Assembly: GCF_000720425.1 (NCBI RefSeq)
Contig: NZ_JOAJ01000010.1
Location: 124,001 to 188,000 of the forward strand
DNA length: 64,000 nt
Direction of reading: 5' to 3'
From: Nocardia rhamnosiphila NBRC 108938
Lineage (GTDB): Bacteria; Actinomycetota; Actinomycetes; Mycobacteriales; Mycobacteriaceae
In this document: in pieces, positions 1 through 8,224 of the stretch
How positions within the stretch are numbered: the stretch's first letter is position 1
How the letters are laid out: every line of letters begins with the position of its first letter
Translations under genes and position numbers: made by a program
The notes under the pieces: generated by a model
Database searches by the model: none
Told to the model about the DNA's origin: nothing
Seen by the model: only the letters and a program-made list of their open reading frames with translations

Positions 1-1
1 G

Positions 2-202
2 GCCGGCGGCCCCGACCCCGACCTGAACGCGCTGCTGTTCGTACAAGCCGTCGAAGCCCAGGTCCACGGCGCGGTCCTCGACCCGCCGGAAGGCAGAACC
101 ACAGATCAGTGCCTGGAGGCCGTGATCGCCTTCTGGACCGGCTCACTGACTCATCAGCGGCCCTGCGCGGCGAACGCCCGGTACGGCACAGTGACATCAT
201 GA
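2..202 (+). CDS. TetR-family transcriptional regulator, C-terminal fragment
   Basis: Only the last 66 codons are inside the window; the DNA-binding half lies upstream of base 1. The visible tail reads like the helical ligand-binding end of an actinobacterial TetR repressor: LFVQAVEAQVHGAVLDPP is followed by a helix ending in AVIAFWTGSL. The stop overlaps the ATG of the next gene in an ATGA arrangement, which suggests translational coupling. Frame choice rests on these TetR-like segments; the parallel frame only begins to read as protein after base 199. Ligand and targets cannot be inferred. Confidence 0.7.
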   Translation, partial: AGGPDPDLNALLFVQAVEAQVHGAVLDPPEGRTTDQCLEAVIAFWTGSLTHQRPCAANARYGTVTS

Positions 203-1073
203 GCGGCAGTCCGGACGAAGTGTGGCGGACCGTGCGCGGGGTGCTCGGGACGGCCGCCAGAGATACCGGTGCCGCAGTTTCCGCCTGGCCCGCCCGGGTC
301 TCCGACGGCCTCGACGAGGTCGCTGCCAGAGCCGCGCAAGCGGATGTGGCGATCGTGCCGGGCCCGACGATCACGTCCCTCGAGCTGTCCGGCCTCGGCA
401 CCACCCCGAGGCCTTCCACCTACACAACCGGCCGCGATCTTCTCGACGAGCTGGACTACACCGCACTGCGGCGTGCTCGGGGAACCGGCACCCTGGGCTC
501 CTCTCCGACATTCGAGGAGATCCAGCGACTGCAGGGGTTCGACGGCCCGCTCACCATTGCCACAGCGAACGAGGTCGACGCGGCGGTCGCGACGGGCGGA
601 AAAGAGCTGTTCCGAGGCTTCGAGGAAGAGCGCTACATCGACGCCTTCATCACCGGCCCGGTGCGACCGGGCGGCGGCACCACCGGAGCCGGAACGTATG
701 CCTCACCGCTGAAGGAAGTCGCACTCCACTACGCCGATCCCACTCGCAAACAGGACCTCGCCACCCGGCAGGCCCGGGTGGTACGGATGGCGCTACGCCC
801 TGAGGCCAGGACGATCACCCTCCGCGAGCTCGAGACCGAACGTAGCCGCACTCAGATGCAGGTCACTCGGGAACTACGGGCCATGCGCGACATAGCGAAC
901 CCCACGCCGAGGACACGGCGCGCTACAACGCCCTGCTGGACATGGAGCTGACGTTCACCGATATCGGCCACTACGGCGCCGTGCGCGGCTGGGATGCCAT
1001 CGACGGATCCGACACCTTCTCGAACAAGGAGTGGGCCGTACTGAACCCCACCGCCCTGTTGATCCAGCGCTGA
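199..1073 (+). pseudogene. ADP-ribosyltransferase-like protein, frameshifted
   Basis: The reading frame from ATG 199 stays open to 951, but clearly related coding resumes in another frame from about 897 to a stop at 1073 (HAEDTARYNALL ... LNPTALLIQR). One frame change between about 896 and 951 would restore an intact protein near 291 residues. The centre has the layout of an ADP-ribosyltransferase fold: a strand with Arg (ELFRGF), a glycine-rich turn, a TYAS segment matching the family's S-T-S position, then ALHYAD and a strand ending RMALRP. This layout occurs in phage-associated and toxin-like transferases; no substrate can be named. It overlaps the TetR stop by 4 bases. A sequencing error could also explain the break. 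Confidence 0.6.
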
Positions 1074-1255
1074 GGCCCGGCGCGCCATTCGACAGGCGCA
1101 CCGAGGTGGTCCGCCACGGGGCGCCGTCGCACGAATACCGGCGCTCGGCACCACGACCACACTGTTGCGGGTAGGCCGAGATCGCAGGCGATGCGCCACT
1201 TTGTGTGCCGGGAAACCAGTACTCGGATGGCCGGACTGTGTAATAGCGTCGGAAG

Positions 1256-1816
1256 GTGAAGCCCATTCCTTTTCCGGACCCCCCGCTGCGTGAAGAGGAG
1301 GTCGAGCTGCGACCGTGGCGCGAAAGCGATCTCCCACAGCGGTTCCGCGCCTTTACCGATCCGCTCTGCCGCCGGTTCTCGTGGCCACTGACCGAGCCGC
1401 CCACCGAGGCGCACGTACGGAATCGGTTCGCCGAGGAAGAACCGGCACGGCTGCGGGGCGAAGAACTCTGCCTCGCGGTCACCGATGCCGCCGACCCGGC
1501 GGTCATCCGGGGCGGGGCCTCCGTCTACGACGCCGGCAGATCCGAAGGACGGATGGCGATCGGCTACTGGTTGGCACCGCACGCGCGCGGGCGCGGTATC
1601 GCCACCCGGACCCTGCGCATGCTGGCCGGCTGGGCGTTCGACGCGCTCGCAGTCGATCGCCTCGAACTCACTTGTGGTCCGGACAACCTCGCATCCCAGC
1701 GGGTAGCGCTCCGGTGCGGGTTCGTGCGGGAAGGGCTGCTGCGGTCCCATATCCCGTTTCAAGGAGCACGACGGGACACGGTCGTATTCGGCTTGCTTCC
1801 GGGGGAGTTGACGTAG
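1256..1816 (+). CDS. GNAT family N-acetyltransferase (RimJ/RimL type)
   Basis: A 186-residue acetyl-CoA-dependent N-acetyltransferase. The N-terminus (VELRPWRESDLP) is the usual first strand of RimJ/RimL-like enzymes. The acetyl-CoA pyrophosphate loop is visible as HARGRGIATRTL near residues 104-115, followed by NLASQRVALRCGF, the typical alpha4 region. Start is GTG 1256; no better start gives a complete first strand. It stands alone, converging on the LysR gene with only 13 bases between the stops. The acceptor could be a protein N-terminus, a small amine or an antibiotic; the sequence does not decide. Confidence 0.85.
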   Translation: MKPIPFPDPPLREEEVELRPWRESDLPQRFRAFTDPLCRRFSWPLTEPPTEAHVRNRFAEEEPARLRGEELCLAVTDAADPAVIRGGASVYDAGRSEGRMAIGYWLAPHARGRGIATRTLRMLAGWAFDALAVDRLELTCGPDNLASQRVALRCGFVREGLLRSHIPFQGARRDTVVFGLLPGELT

Positions 1817-1829
1817 AACGGCCCGCGCT

Positions 1830-2705
1830 TCAGGCGATTTCCGCGGCCATGGCCGCGAAGGCGCGGGCCGCCGCGGAGTGATAGGCGGTCCGGCGGCGCA
1901 GCAGTTCCACCGTGCGGGTGGGCGGCGGCGGGGACAGCGTCACCGGATGCAGGTCAGGGTGTGCCCGGGTGATCGCGTCCGGGAGGACGGTGGCCAGTGA
2001 ACCGCGGCGGACGACCTCCAGCAGGGCGCTGATCGAATTCGCCTCCACCACGATCTGCGGTGCGATCTCGAATTCGGCCAGATACCTGTCGATGTGCAGT
2101 CGCGTCGCGAAGTCACCGGTGAGCAGACCCAGGGGCTCGCCGGTGAGCCGCTCGGCCGGCAGGGACCGCGAGGTGGCCGCCAGGTGGTGTCGCGAACCGA
2201 CGACGAGGACGAGTTCCTCGGTGAACAGCGATGTGTGTTCGATACCGGCGGCATGGTCGCCCGCGAAAGCGATACCGAGGTCGACCCGGTCGGCTATCAG
2301 GTCCGCCTCGATCCGGTTCTGGGTGGTTTCCCCGATAGTGATCGTGATTCCCGGGTGAGCGCACCGGAACCGGTGGACGAGGGGCCCGATGAGGTAGCTG
2401 GTGAAGGTGGGAGTCATGGCGATCCGCAGCCGGCCGCGGGACAGATCCCGGACATCGTGGACCGCGCGTTCGGCGGCGTCGAGGTCCCGCAGCGCGAGCC
2501 GAGCGTGCTGTGTGTAGGCCTCGCCTGCGTCGGTGAGCCGCACCGTGCGGCCCGAGCGGTCGAGCAGTTGCACGCCCAGCGCCCGTTCGAGCTGCTTGAT
2601 CTGCTGGGAGAGCGTCGGCTGCGAGATGTGCAGCGCGTCGGCCGCGCGGGTGAAGTTGCCGTGATCGACGACCGCGAGCAGGTACCGGAGGTGTCGCAAC
2701 TCCAT
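1830..2705 (-). CDS. LysR-family transcriptional regulator (CynR-like)
   Basis: A 291-residue LysR regulator. The winged helix-turn-helix lies at residues 1-60 (HISQPTLSQQIKQLE recognition region), then RSGRTVRLTDAGEAY and a two-lobed effector-binding domain. Wording such as SRGRLRIAMTPTFTSYLIGPL is close to the CynR/CbbR branch. I start at ATG 2705 (MELRHLRYLL), because the extra 24 in-frame residues upstream do not resemble the family. It is divergent from the ankyrin lipoprotein gene at 2811, so the shared 105-base gap is the likely site of autoregulation and of control of that gene. The inducer is unknown; cyanate is only a family analogy. Confidence 0.85.
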   Translation of the reverse strand: MELRHLRYLLAVVDHGNFTRAADALHISQPTLSQQIKQLERALGVQLLDRSGRTVRLTDAGEAYTQHARLALRDLDAAERAVHDVRDLSRGRLRIAMTPTFTSYLIGPLVHRFRCAHPGITITIGETTQNRIEADLIADRVDLGIAFAGDHAAGIEHTSLFTEELVLVVGSRHHLAATSRSLPAERLTGEPLGLLTGDFATRLHIDRYLAEFEIAPQIVVEANSISALLEVVRRGSLATVLPDAITRAHPDLHPVTLSPPPPTRTVELLRRRTAYHSAAARAFAAMAAEIA

Positions 2706-2810
2706 CCAGGCACTATAGGCCACATCTATGTAAACGATGAGAACTATCTCTTGGACACTATCCCCGCTGTTGAGCATTGTGGATTCGACTGCCCAGCGAG
2801 GAGGAATTCC
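2706..2810. promoter_or_regulatory. Divergent promoter region between LysR and ankyrin lipoprotein genes
   Basis: A 105-base AT-richer gap between two divergent genes. It contains ACTAT three times (near 2711, 2743 and 2758), the last two as direct repeats 15 bases apart, which fits a LysR-type multi-site operator but is not proof. A strong ribosome binding site, GAGGAGG, precedes the plus-strand ATG at 2811. Confidence 0.4.
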
Positions 2811-3587
2811 ATGATGCGCCCCGGCGCGGCCCTATGCGCCGCGCTCGCCGCGGTTTTCCTCGCAGCCACGGCGTGCACGACGGAGCCGACCTCGTCCACC
2901 CGGCCCACGGCGATCGCCGACTCCGCCCGATCGACCCCGCGGCCTACACCGCAAGTACCGGTCGACGACCCCGCACTGGACGCCCGGCTGATGTGGGCGG
3001 CCGCGCACAACGACGCCGGGCAGGTACATGAACTCCTGGCGAACGGAGCCGACCTCGAGACCCGCGGGGAACAGGGCCGCACCCCACTGGTCGCCGCCAC
3101 CAAGAATCGCGCCACCGCCGCCGCGCGGGCCCTCGTCGAGGCGGGCGCCGACGTCGACGCAAAGGACGATCTACAGGACTCGGCCTATCTGTACGCCGGC
3201 GCGGAGGGCATCGACGACATCCTCGAACTGACGCTCACCCATGGCGCCGACCTGCGCAGCGTCAACCGCTACGGCGGCACCGCGCTCATCCCGGCCGCCG
3301 AACACGGCCATATCACCACCGTGCGACGGCTGATCGAAGCCGGTGTCGTGGTGGACCATATCAACAACTCCGGCTGGACCGCGCTGCACGAAGCCATCGT
3401 GTACGGCGACGGGTCGTCGCGCTATCAGCAGGTCGTCACCGCCCTGCTCGCGGCAGGCGCCGACCCCTCGATCCCGGACGGCGCGGGCCGCACCGCGCTG
3501 GACAACGCCCGGCGGCTCGGCCAGTCGGCCATCGTCCAGATCTTGCATGATCACCGGACCACCGGGACGAACGAGGAACAACGCTGA
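2811..3587 (+). CDS. Ankyrin-repeat lipoprotein
   Basis: A 258-residue exported protein. A short signal peptide ends in a lipobox (LAATAC, Cys near residue 21), so it is probably lipid-anchored outside the membrane. After a Thr/Pro-rich linker come about five ankyrin repeats, recognisable from GRTPLVAATKNRATAAARAL, GGTALIPAAEHGH, SGWTALHEAIVYGD and GRTALDNARRLGQ. The start at ATG 2811 is fixed by GAGGAGGAATTCC just upstream; a much longer open frame running from 2094 is only an antisense shadow of LysR. Ankyrin proteins of this size mediate protein binding, and some partner with catalase or stress enzymes; the partner here is unknown. DoxX follows 108 bases later. Confidence 0.85.
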   Translation: MMRPGAALCAALAAVFLAATACTTEPTSSTRPTAIADSARSTPRPTPQVPVDDPALDARLMWAAAHNDAGQVHELLANGADLETRGEQGRTPLVAATKNRATAAARALVEAGADVDAKDDLQDSAYLYAGAEGIDDILELTLTHGADLRSVNRYGGTALIPAAEHGHITTVRRLIEAGVVVDHINNSGWTALHEAIVYGDGSSRYQQVVTALLAAGADPSIPDGAGRTALDNARRLGQSAIVQILHDHRTTGTNEEQR

Positions 3588-3695
3588 ACTCCCCGCGCCG
3601 GATCTCCTCCGACGCAGAAACCCCGCCCGACAGCCACCGCTGCGACCGCGGCCGATGCCACACTTTCCCATCACTTTCCGAGAAGGACCCCTGTT

Positions 3696-4130
3696 ATGAC
3701 CGACCTCCGCAACCTGTTGATCCTGCTGGCCAGAGTCGGACTCGGCGTCGTATTCCTCGCCCACGGTTGGCAGAAATTCGTGACCAACGGTCTCGACGCG
3801 ACCCAGCGGGGATTCGAATCGATGGGCGCCCCACTGCCCGGCATTTCCGCGATCCTCGCCGCCGCCATCGAACTCGCCGGAGGCGCGGGCCTGATACTCG
3901 GTGTGATCACCCCGGCCTGGGCGGTACTGCTCTTCGCGGATATGGTCGGCGCCTACCTGATCACGCATATGGGTAACGGCCTGTTCGTGAACAGCGGCGG
4001 CAGCGAGCTGGTCATCGGGCTCGGCGCGGGCGCTCTCCTACTGCTGTGCACCGGCGCGGGCCGGTTCAGCGTCGACGGTCTGCTGGGAGGTCGAGTGCCG
4101 TGGAACCGCGGCGGACTCGTACCGGCCTGA
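3696..4130 (+). CDS. DoxX family membrane protein
   Basis: A 144-residue protein with four predicted membrane helices. The N-terminus (LLILLARVGLGVVFLAHGWQKF) and the second helix (GISAILAAAIELAGGAGLIL) are characteristic of DoxX/DoxD-like proteins. Mycobacterial DoxX takes part in a membrane oxidoreductase complex with SodA and SseA linked to thiol and redox homeostasis; that role is an analogy here. An AAGGA element precedes ATG 3696. It may be co-transcribed with the ankyrin lipoprotein, since no terminator is obvious between them. Confidence 0.85.
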   Translation: MTDLRNLLILLARVGLGVVFLAHGWQKFVTNGLDATQRGFESMGAPLPGISAILAAAIELAGGAGLILGVITPAWAVLLFADMVGAYLITHMGNGLFVNSGGSELVIGLGAGALLLLCTGAGRFSVDGLLGGRVPWNRGGLVPA

Positions 4131-4196
4131 GTCGGTAACGACCGCCACGCTCGAGCGCCGAGGTCGAAGGATGCCCCGGCAGAGCGCGGCAGAAGG

Positions 4197-5006
4197 TCAG
4201 GAGGTCGTCGCCACTCGGGCGGGGCGAGCCTCGCGTCCGAGCCGCGCCGCGCCGGTGGCGAGCGCCACCACCACCGCGGCACCCACCGCGACACCACCCA
4301 CAACCGCCGATTCCGGCGCCTCGGCCAGCCGGCCGACCGCGATCCACCCGAGCCCCCAGATCATGGCGAGCGCGAACGCCGCCCGCCCGCCGCTGATGAA
4401 AGCCAAACCGGCCCCGACAGCGGCAGCGATCACCAGCACCACCACCGCCCACGGCTCCGCGCCGAGACCGAGGCCACCGACGTCCCCCGCTTTCAGCGCC
4501 GCGGCGATATTCGCCACTGTCGCGACGACGACCCACCCGAGATACAAACCCATCACGCCGTCGAGCAGCACGGCCTCGACCCGGCTCGCGGGACGCTCGC
4601 GCAGGCAGCGGGCGAAGATCACCGCCAGCGTCGCGAGCAGTACGAGGATCACCACGGCGCTCACGTACACCCAGCCGAGCTGCACGGTGGCGATCCACAG
4701 CGCATTCAGCAGCAGCGACAGGGCGATGAGCCACCACAGGTCCCGTACCCTCGGGTTCCCGCGCTGCGCCGGCAGGGCCTGCCATACCGCGAGCGCGAGA
4801 AACCCGACGTACAGCAGCGACCAGATCGCGAAGGCCGTCCCGGCGGGAGCCACGAAGGTGGCGTCGGCCGCGAGCGCCCCGTCCGCGGCCTCGGCGATCG
4901 GCGTACCGCCCAGCGCGCCCGAACCGATCACTGCGGCAACCGCCGCGATCACGGCAGCCGCCGCGAGCAGTAGCTGCCTGGGAACATCGGATGCCCGATC
5001 GGTCAT
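4197..5006 (-). CDS. Tryptophan-rich sensory protein / TspO-like membrane protein
   Basis: A 269-residue polytopic membrane protein with about seven hydrophobic segments. PAGTAFAIWSLLYVGFLAL and the Trp-bearing helices DLWWLIALSLLLNALWIA and LGWVYVSAVVI match the larger TspO/MBR-like proteins of actinobacteria, which are longer than the roughly 160-residue classical TspO. Start is ATG 5006 (MTDRASD); 34 further in-frame residues upstream do not look like protein. Classical TspO binds tetrapyrroles and cholesterol; the ligand of this longer form is not established. It stands alone, converging with DoxX. Confidence 0.75.
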   Translation of the reverse strand: MTDRASDVPRQLLLAAAAVIAAVAAVIGSGALGGTPIAEAADGALAADATFVAPAGTAFAIWSLLYVGFLALAVWQALPAQRGNPRVRDLWWLIALSLLLNALWIATVQLGWVYVSAVVILVLLATLAVIFARCLRERPASRVEAVLLDGVMGLYLGWVVVATVANIAAALKAGDVGGLGLGAEPWAVVVLVIAAAVGAGLAFISGGRAAFALAMIWGLGWIAVGRLAEAPESAVVGGVAVGAAVVVALATGAARLGREARPARVATTS

Positions 5007-5086
5007 GGTGCACGTATGCCCGTTCGCCGCATATCCAATCACCGGTGTCGGGCGTCTGCCGACTGCTGATGGTGCATCGTCGCCGC

Positions 5087-5521
5087 TTATTTCTTGGCCG
5101 CCGACCATACAGCCAGTTCACCGCCGGGCATGCAGACCATTCGAAAGCCTTCGGCCCCCACCACGCTCCATGCCTCGTAATTCGAATCCGCGAACATCCA
5201 GATCGAACTCCCGGACTCGAACTTCAACTGCAGTGTGCCGTTCCCTGTCGCCGACACCTCCCGAAGTACCCCGGTAAGCCGTGAGCGGACCTCTACTGGG
5301 ATCTCACCGACCGAATATCGATGAATTTCTCGCCCACCGGCCCCTATGCCGATTACACCGTCTACCTGGACTTCGAATTCCATGCCGGCACGAAGTACGA
5401 GCACAGGAGTGAGGTGGGCCGACCCCACCGGGCACTCAGGACTTGGGACGATCATCCTTGCTGTACTTGTCGAGGGTCGGTCACACTCGCACGATCGACA
5501 CCGCGAACTAGCCGCGTTCAT
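5087..5521 (-). CDS. DUF6188-like small protein
   Basis: A protein of up to 144 residues whose last 100 fit the DUF6188 pattern: a strand-rich body, GTLQLKFESGS, NYEAWSVVG and the diagnostic C-terminus GGELAVW. The first 45 residues are Cys/Ser/Arg-rich and unlike the family, so the real start may be ATG 5455 or 5383; no convincing ribosome site separates them. The upstream part may also have been damaged. It is the last gene of the type VII toxin module, where such small proteins are often accessory immunity genes; that role is inference from position. Confidence 0.6.
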   Translation of the reverse strand: MNAASSRCRSCECDRPSTSTARMIVPSPECPVGSAHLTPVLVLRAGMEFEVQVDGVIGIGAGGREIHRYSVGEIPVEVRSRLTGVLREVSATGNGTLQLKFESGSSIWMFADSNYEAWSVVGAEGFRMVCMPGGELAVWSAAKK

Positions 5522-5550
5522 CCGGTGACAACAGGATTCCGATTTGTATT

Positions 5551-5826
5551 CTACAGACCATTCCGAACCAAGCTCATCACCGAGTTTGCGTGCGAGATAT
5601 CCTCCTTCGCACCAGAATTCACGTTCAGCATCGCCGAAAGGAACGCCGGGTTACCAGGGGCATTTACCAAATCGTACGTATTATTCCATTTATCCGCCCA
5701 TCGCACCAAAGCCTCCGCCAAATCCGAGCTGATCGGGAGATCGGCAGGATCCACATTGTCTACCGAATTCTCTTTCGGACCCAGACAGGCCGGCATTGAA
5801 TCTCGGAAAAGTCTGAGCTGCGGCAT
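5551..5826 (-). CDS. Small uncharacterised protein of toxin-module cassette
   Basis: A 91-residue soluble protein. NVDPADLPISSDLAEALVRWADKWNNTYD resembles a recurrent actinobacterial family of short acidic proteins with N-terminal (M)P.(L/I)RL(F/Y), a VDP.DLPLS motif and W.D.(W/Y)..T. The family is often found downstream of secreted toxins and has no proven function. Here the C-terminal half is less acidic than usual. It sits 29 bases upstream of the DUF6188-like gene and 87 bases downstream of the 69-residue gene, so it is likely part of the same transcript. An immunity or immunity-like role is the simplest guess. Confidence 0.6.
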   Translation of the reverse strand: MPQLRLFRDSMPACLGPKENSVDNVDPADLPISSDLAEALVRWADKWNNTYDLVNAPGNPAFLSAMLNVNSGAKEDISHANSVMSLVRNGL

Positions 5827-5913
5827 CGATCCTCCGATACTCGAGATCAGGGATTGGCCCGACGCGACGCCCTTCGTCGTTCGTCAGCGCGGCCCATCGA
5901 ATCCGGACGAGAC

Positions 5914-6123
5914 CTACTCGCGTCCTCGTAACCTCTTCAGTTGCTGAAACCGGACAGCGCCACTACTCGATATTTGTCCAACCACCGGGAGTTCATAGAT
6001 TGCGGCGTACCTGGTGAGACCATCCGGGCCGCTGGAGTTCGACAATGCGAACTCCAGCGCGGACACATTGATTTCGCTATCGCTCACGAGACTCCGCAGC
6101 CAGGGGAACGCACGGCGCTCCAT
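5914..6123 (-). CDS. Hypothetical 69-residue protein
   Basis: A small protein starting at ATG 6123 (MERRAFPWL), four bases after the stop of the DUF6086 gene and preceded by GTGAGAGT. I do not recognise a family. ALSNSSGPDGLTRYAAIYELPVV suggests a compact alpha/beta fragment. It could be the surviving C-terminal part of an older immunity gene or a genuine small member of the cassette. The frame stays open upstream to 6156, overlapping the preceding gene, but the added residues are Cys/Arg-rich and less convincing. Base composition is low-GC like its neighbours. Confidence 0.45.
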   Translation of the reverse strand: MERRAFPWLRSLVSDSEINVSALEFALSNSSGPDGLTRYAAIYELPVVGQISSSGAVRFQQLKRLRGRE

Positions 6124-6127
6124 ACTC

Positions 6128-6481
6128 TCACTGCGGCATGGACAGCTCGTGGGCACGGTCGATGAACTTCCGCTCCTCGTCGGAACCAGGTAGAAAAGAT
6201 CTTCCGCCCCGCTCCAGGAGGACGATAGACGGGGCCAGCACTGCTCCGATCAAATCCTTGAATACCGGATGATCGCTGGAGAAAAAAGTTTTATACATCA
6301 CGCGAACGAACGCTTCGAATTCAGGAAGTTCTATTTCCCAATAGTCAGACGCCATGGCGGTCATCCCTGTCGATACATCAAGTACGCCGGCCACATCCTG
6401 GGCCATGCTCACATAAAGTCTCCCAACTCGCAGAGCAGGACTCCACACGGTGACATCGTCGATGTCGAAGATATAGCTCAT
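6128..6481 (-). CDS. DUF6086 family protein, probable toxin immunity protein
   Basis: A 117-residue protein. MSYIFDIDDVTVWSPALRVG, LYVSMAQDVAGVL, the central TAMASDYWEIELPEFEAFV and APSIVLLERGGR are strong family features of DUF6086 proteins, which commonly follow WXG100-type toxin genes in actinobacteria. The ATG at 6481 overlaps the toxin's TGA as TGATG, so the two are translationally coupled, as expected of a toxin and its neutraliser. An in-frame ATG nine bases earlier is less likely because the family begins MSY. Binding to the toxin is inferred from context, not shown by sequence. Confidence 0.75.
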   Translation of the reverse strand: MSYIFDIDDVTVWSPALRVGRLYVSMAQDVAGVLDVSTGMTAMASDYWEIELPEFEAFVRVMYKTFFSSDHPVFKDLIGAVLAPSIVLLERGGRSFLPGSDEERKFIDRAHELSMPQ

Positions 6482-7884
6482 CAGGCCCACTCCAGATTAA
6501 TCTCGGCGTCGGGGTGCGCTGCCCTCAAGTCGTCGACCGCCTTCTCCACTGCCGCTTTGAACTGAGGATCGGCACCAGGTTCGGTGAACCGCAGCCCGAT
6601 CGGCGATGTCTCATGGCCGGAAATATATTGCTGCGCTTCGAGATATGCTTCCAGCTTTTTTGTGACATGCTTGTCCACCCATTTCGGAACATTGCCCGCA
6701 TTTGTTGCCGACTTTTCCTCCCATAAGACTCCGTCTTCGACCGCATCTATATCAGTAATAGTGCGGCTCAGGTCACCTGGTTCATCGATTTTAACCTCTT
6801 TGTCGCCGTCGTCGACGTGATATTTCCCGTCGCTACCCAACTGCGGCCGCTTCGGGTCGTCGAATGTTACGTCTTCATTCTTCGCGGTTGCTTCAACGGT
6901 GTCTTCTATCGTTTCGATGAGGTCATGGATGCGCTCCAGCTTGGCGCGAGTGTCGCCGGTGGAACGGGTTACGGCGACCACCGTCCGCAACCCGGCGGCA
7001 GCGACGATACCGCGGAGCGCCTTGACCAGATCGTTGACCAGGTCTACGGCTTTACCGGCGCGGATCGCCGCCACTGCCCCGCCACCGATTCCGAAGCTGA
7101 CCACCGAGGCCGCGACGGCGAGCGCGAGGGTGATGGCGATCTGCTTCTTCAGTTCGTCGGCGAACTGGGCGAGCAGGTCGTGCAGCCGCTGTTTCATGTT
7201 GTCGTGCGCGGTTTTCTGGGCCGCGCACGAGGCGGCGATATCGGCGAAAGTGGCCAGCAGGTCTTCGGCGGCGGTTTTGATCTCCCGGAGATCCTCGTCT
7301 ATCGACGCTACCTCTGGTGCTGTGACCTGCTGGAACATCGCCGCCGCCCGTTCCAGCTCCACGGGTAGGTTGGTGGCGCCCTGGGCGTGAGCCAGGCTGT
7401 TCCAGACGGTGGCGGCGGTGTTGAGCTTGTCGGTGTCGCCGTCGGGAACCGGTAGGTCGACACCGATCTTCTTCGCGAGTTCCAGACCGTCGTCGATCAG
7501 GCCGCTACCCGGGCCTCCGGCCGACGGCGGTGGCTGGGCGCAGCTGGTGTAGGCGAGCTGCGGGTCGGCCGGTTTCTGCGGTGCGGGAGTGCCGGATTTG
7601 GGGTCGTGGTCGCTACTCGCGTAGACGTACCCGGCCTGGTTCAGCACCCGGGGATACTTGTCGAGCGCCAGCATCAGAGTGGTGACGAGATTGTTGGTTT
7701 CACGGACCTGGTTGTCGTAGGACGTCGCCCATTCCTTGCCCGGCCCGGCGCTGCCCCCCATTGCACCGGTGCCCTTCAATGCCTGCAGGTGCTGGTCATA
7801 GGCGGTGAAGAAGGCGCCGGCCGCCCTGTTCACAATGGTGGCCGCCTCGTAGTAAACGGCCGGGTCCACATTGATGAAGTTCAT
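6481..7884 (-). CDS. WXG100-like type VII secreted toxin with C-terminal PD-(D/E)XK-like nuclease domain
   Basis: A 467-residue polymorphic toxin. Residues 1-95 form a WXG100/LXG-like helical hairpin (MNFINVDPAVYYEAATIVNRAA, a Trp near 52), followed by a Pro-rich linker, a second helical segment and a hydrophobic stretch near residues 245-275. The last ~97 residues hold DID at 378-380 followed by LWEEKS at 387-392, giving D380 and E389-x-K391 in the spacing of a PD-(D/E)XK nuclease core, then a helix and the strand IGLRFTEP. The assignment as nuclease is inference from that motif. It follows two WXG100 genes by 14 bases and is overlapped by a DUF6086 immunity candidate. Export through an ESX machine encoded elsewhere is expected. 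Confidence 0.75.
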   Translation of the reverse strand: MNFINVDPAVYYEAATIVNRAAGAFFTAYDQHLQALKGTGAMGGSAGPGKEWATSYDNQVRETNNLVTTLMLALDKYPRVLNQAGYVYASSDHDPKSGTPAPQKPADPQLAYTSCAQPPPSAGGPGSGLIDDGLELAKKIGVDLPVPDGDTDKLNTAATVWNSLAHAQGATNLPVELERAAAMFQQVTAPEVASIDEDLREIKTAAEDLLATFADIAASCAAQKTAHDNMKQRLHDLLAQFADELKKQIAITLALAVAASVVSFGIGGGAVAAIRAGKAVDLVNDLVKALRGIVAAAGLRTVVAVTRSTGDTRAKLERIHDLIETIEDTVEATAKNEDVTFDDPKRPQLGSDGKYHVDDGDKEVKIDEPGDLSRTITDIDAVEDGVLWEEKSATNAGNVPKWVDKHVTKKLEAYLEAQQYISGHETSPIGLRFTEPGADPQFKAAVEKAVDDLRAAHPDAEINLEWA

Positions 7885-7898
7885 CTACCGGGCTCGGG

Positions 7899-8204
7899 CT
7901 ACCGGGGGCCGAACATCCGCTGGACGGTCTGGATGGCGGTCGTGTAGCGGGTGTGGGCGTCGACCGCGGCCTGGCGCATGGCCTCGACACCCTCCTGGAC
8001 GTCGGTGGCCCCGGCCGACCACTGCCGGAACGCGTCGGCCTGCGCCAGCGCCGCGTCACCGGACCAGGTCTGGTGCAGGGTGGCCATCCGTTGTTCGAGG
8101 CCGGTGCGGCTGTCGTTGAGGAAGCCGATGAAGTTCGCGGCGCGCGCGGTGAGGTTGTCGAGTTCGTCGAGATCGACCTGGAAAGCTTCGGACGGCTCGG
8201 ACAT
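7899..8204 (-). CDS. WXG100 family protein (EsxB/CFP-10-like)
   Basis: A 101-residue helical hairpin protein with the W-x-G turn at W47-S48-G49 (HQTWSGD). A charged N-terminus and a C-terminal helix with TRYTTAIQTVQRMF fit an ESX substrate or chaperone. The ATG at 8204 is chosen within a much longer open frame because GGGGGAACCACC precedes it and the family begins there. It lies 20 bases after the upstream WXG100 gene and 14 bases before the toxin gene, so it probably dimerises with its neighbour or escorts the toxin. Confidence 0.85.
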   Translation of the reverse strand: MSEPSEAFQVDLDELDNLTARAANFIGFLNDSRTGLEQRMATLHQTWSGDAALAQADAFRQWSAGATDVQEGVEAMRQAAVDAHTRYTTAIQTVQRMFGPR

Positions 8205-8224
8205 GGTGGTTCCCCCTGGATTGT

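Noticed and set aside
2094..2810. N-terminal extension of the ankyrin lipoprotein
   Set aside because: The frame is antisense to LysR and lacks family motifs; a signal peptide and strong ribosome site start the real gene at 2811.
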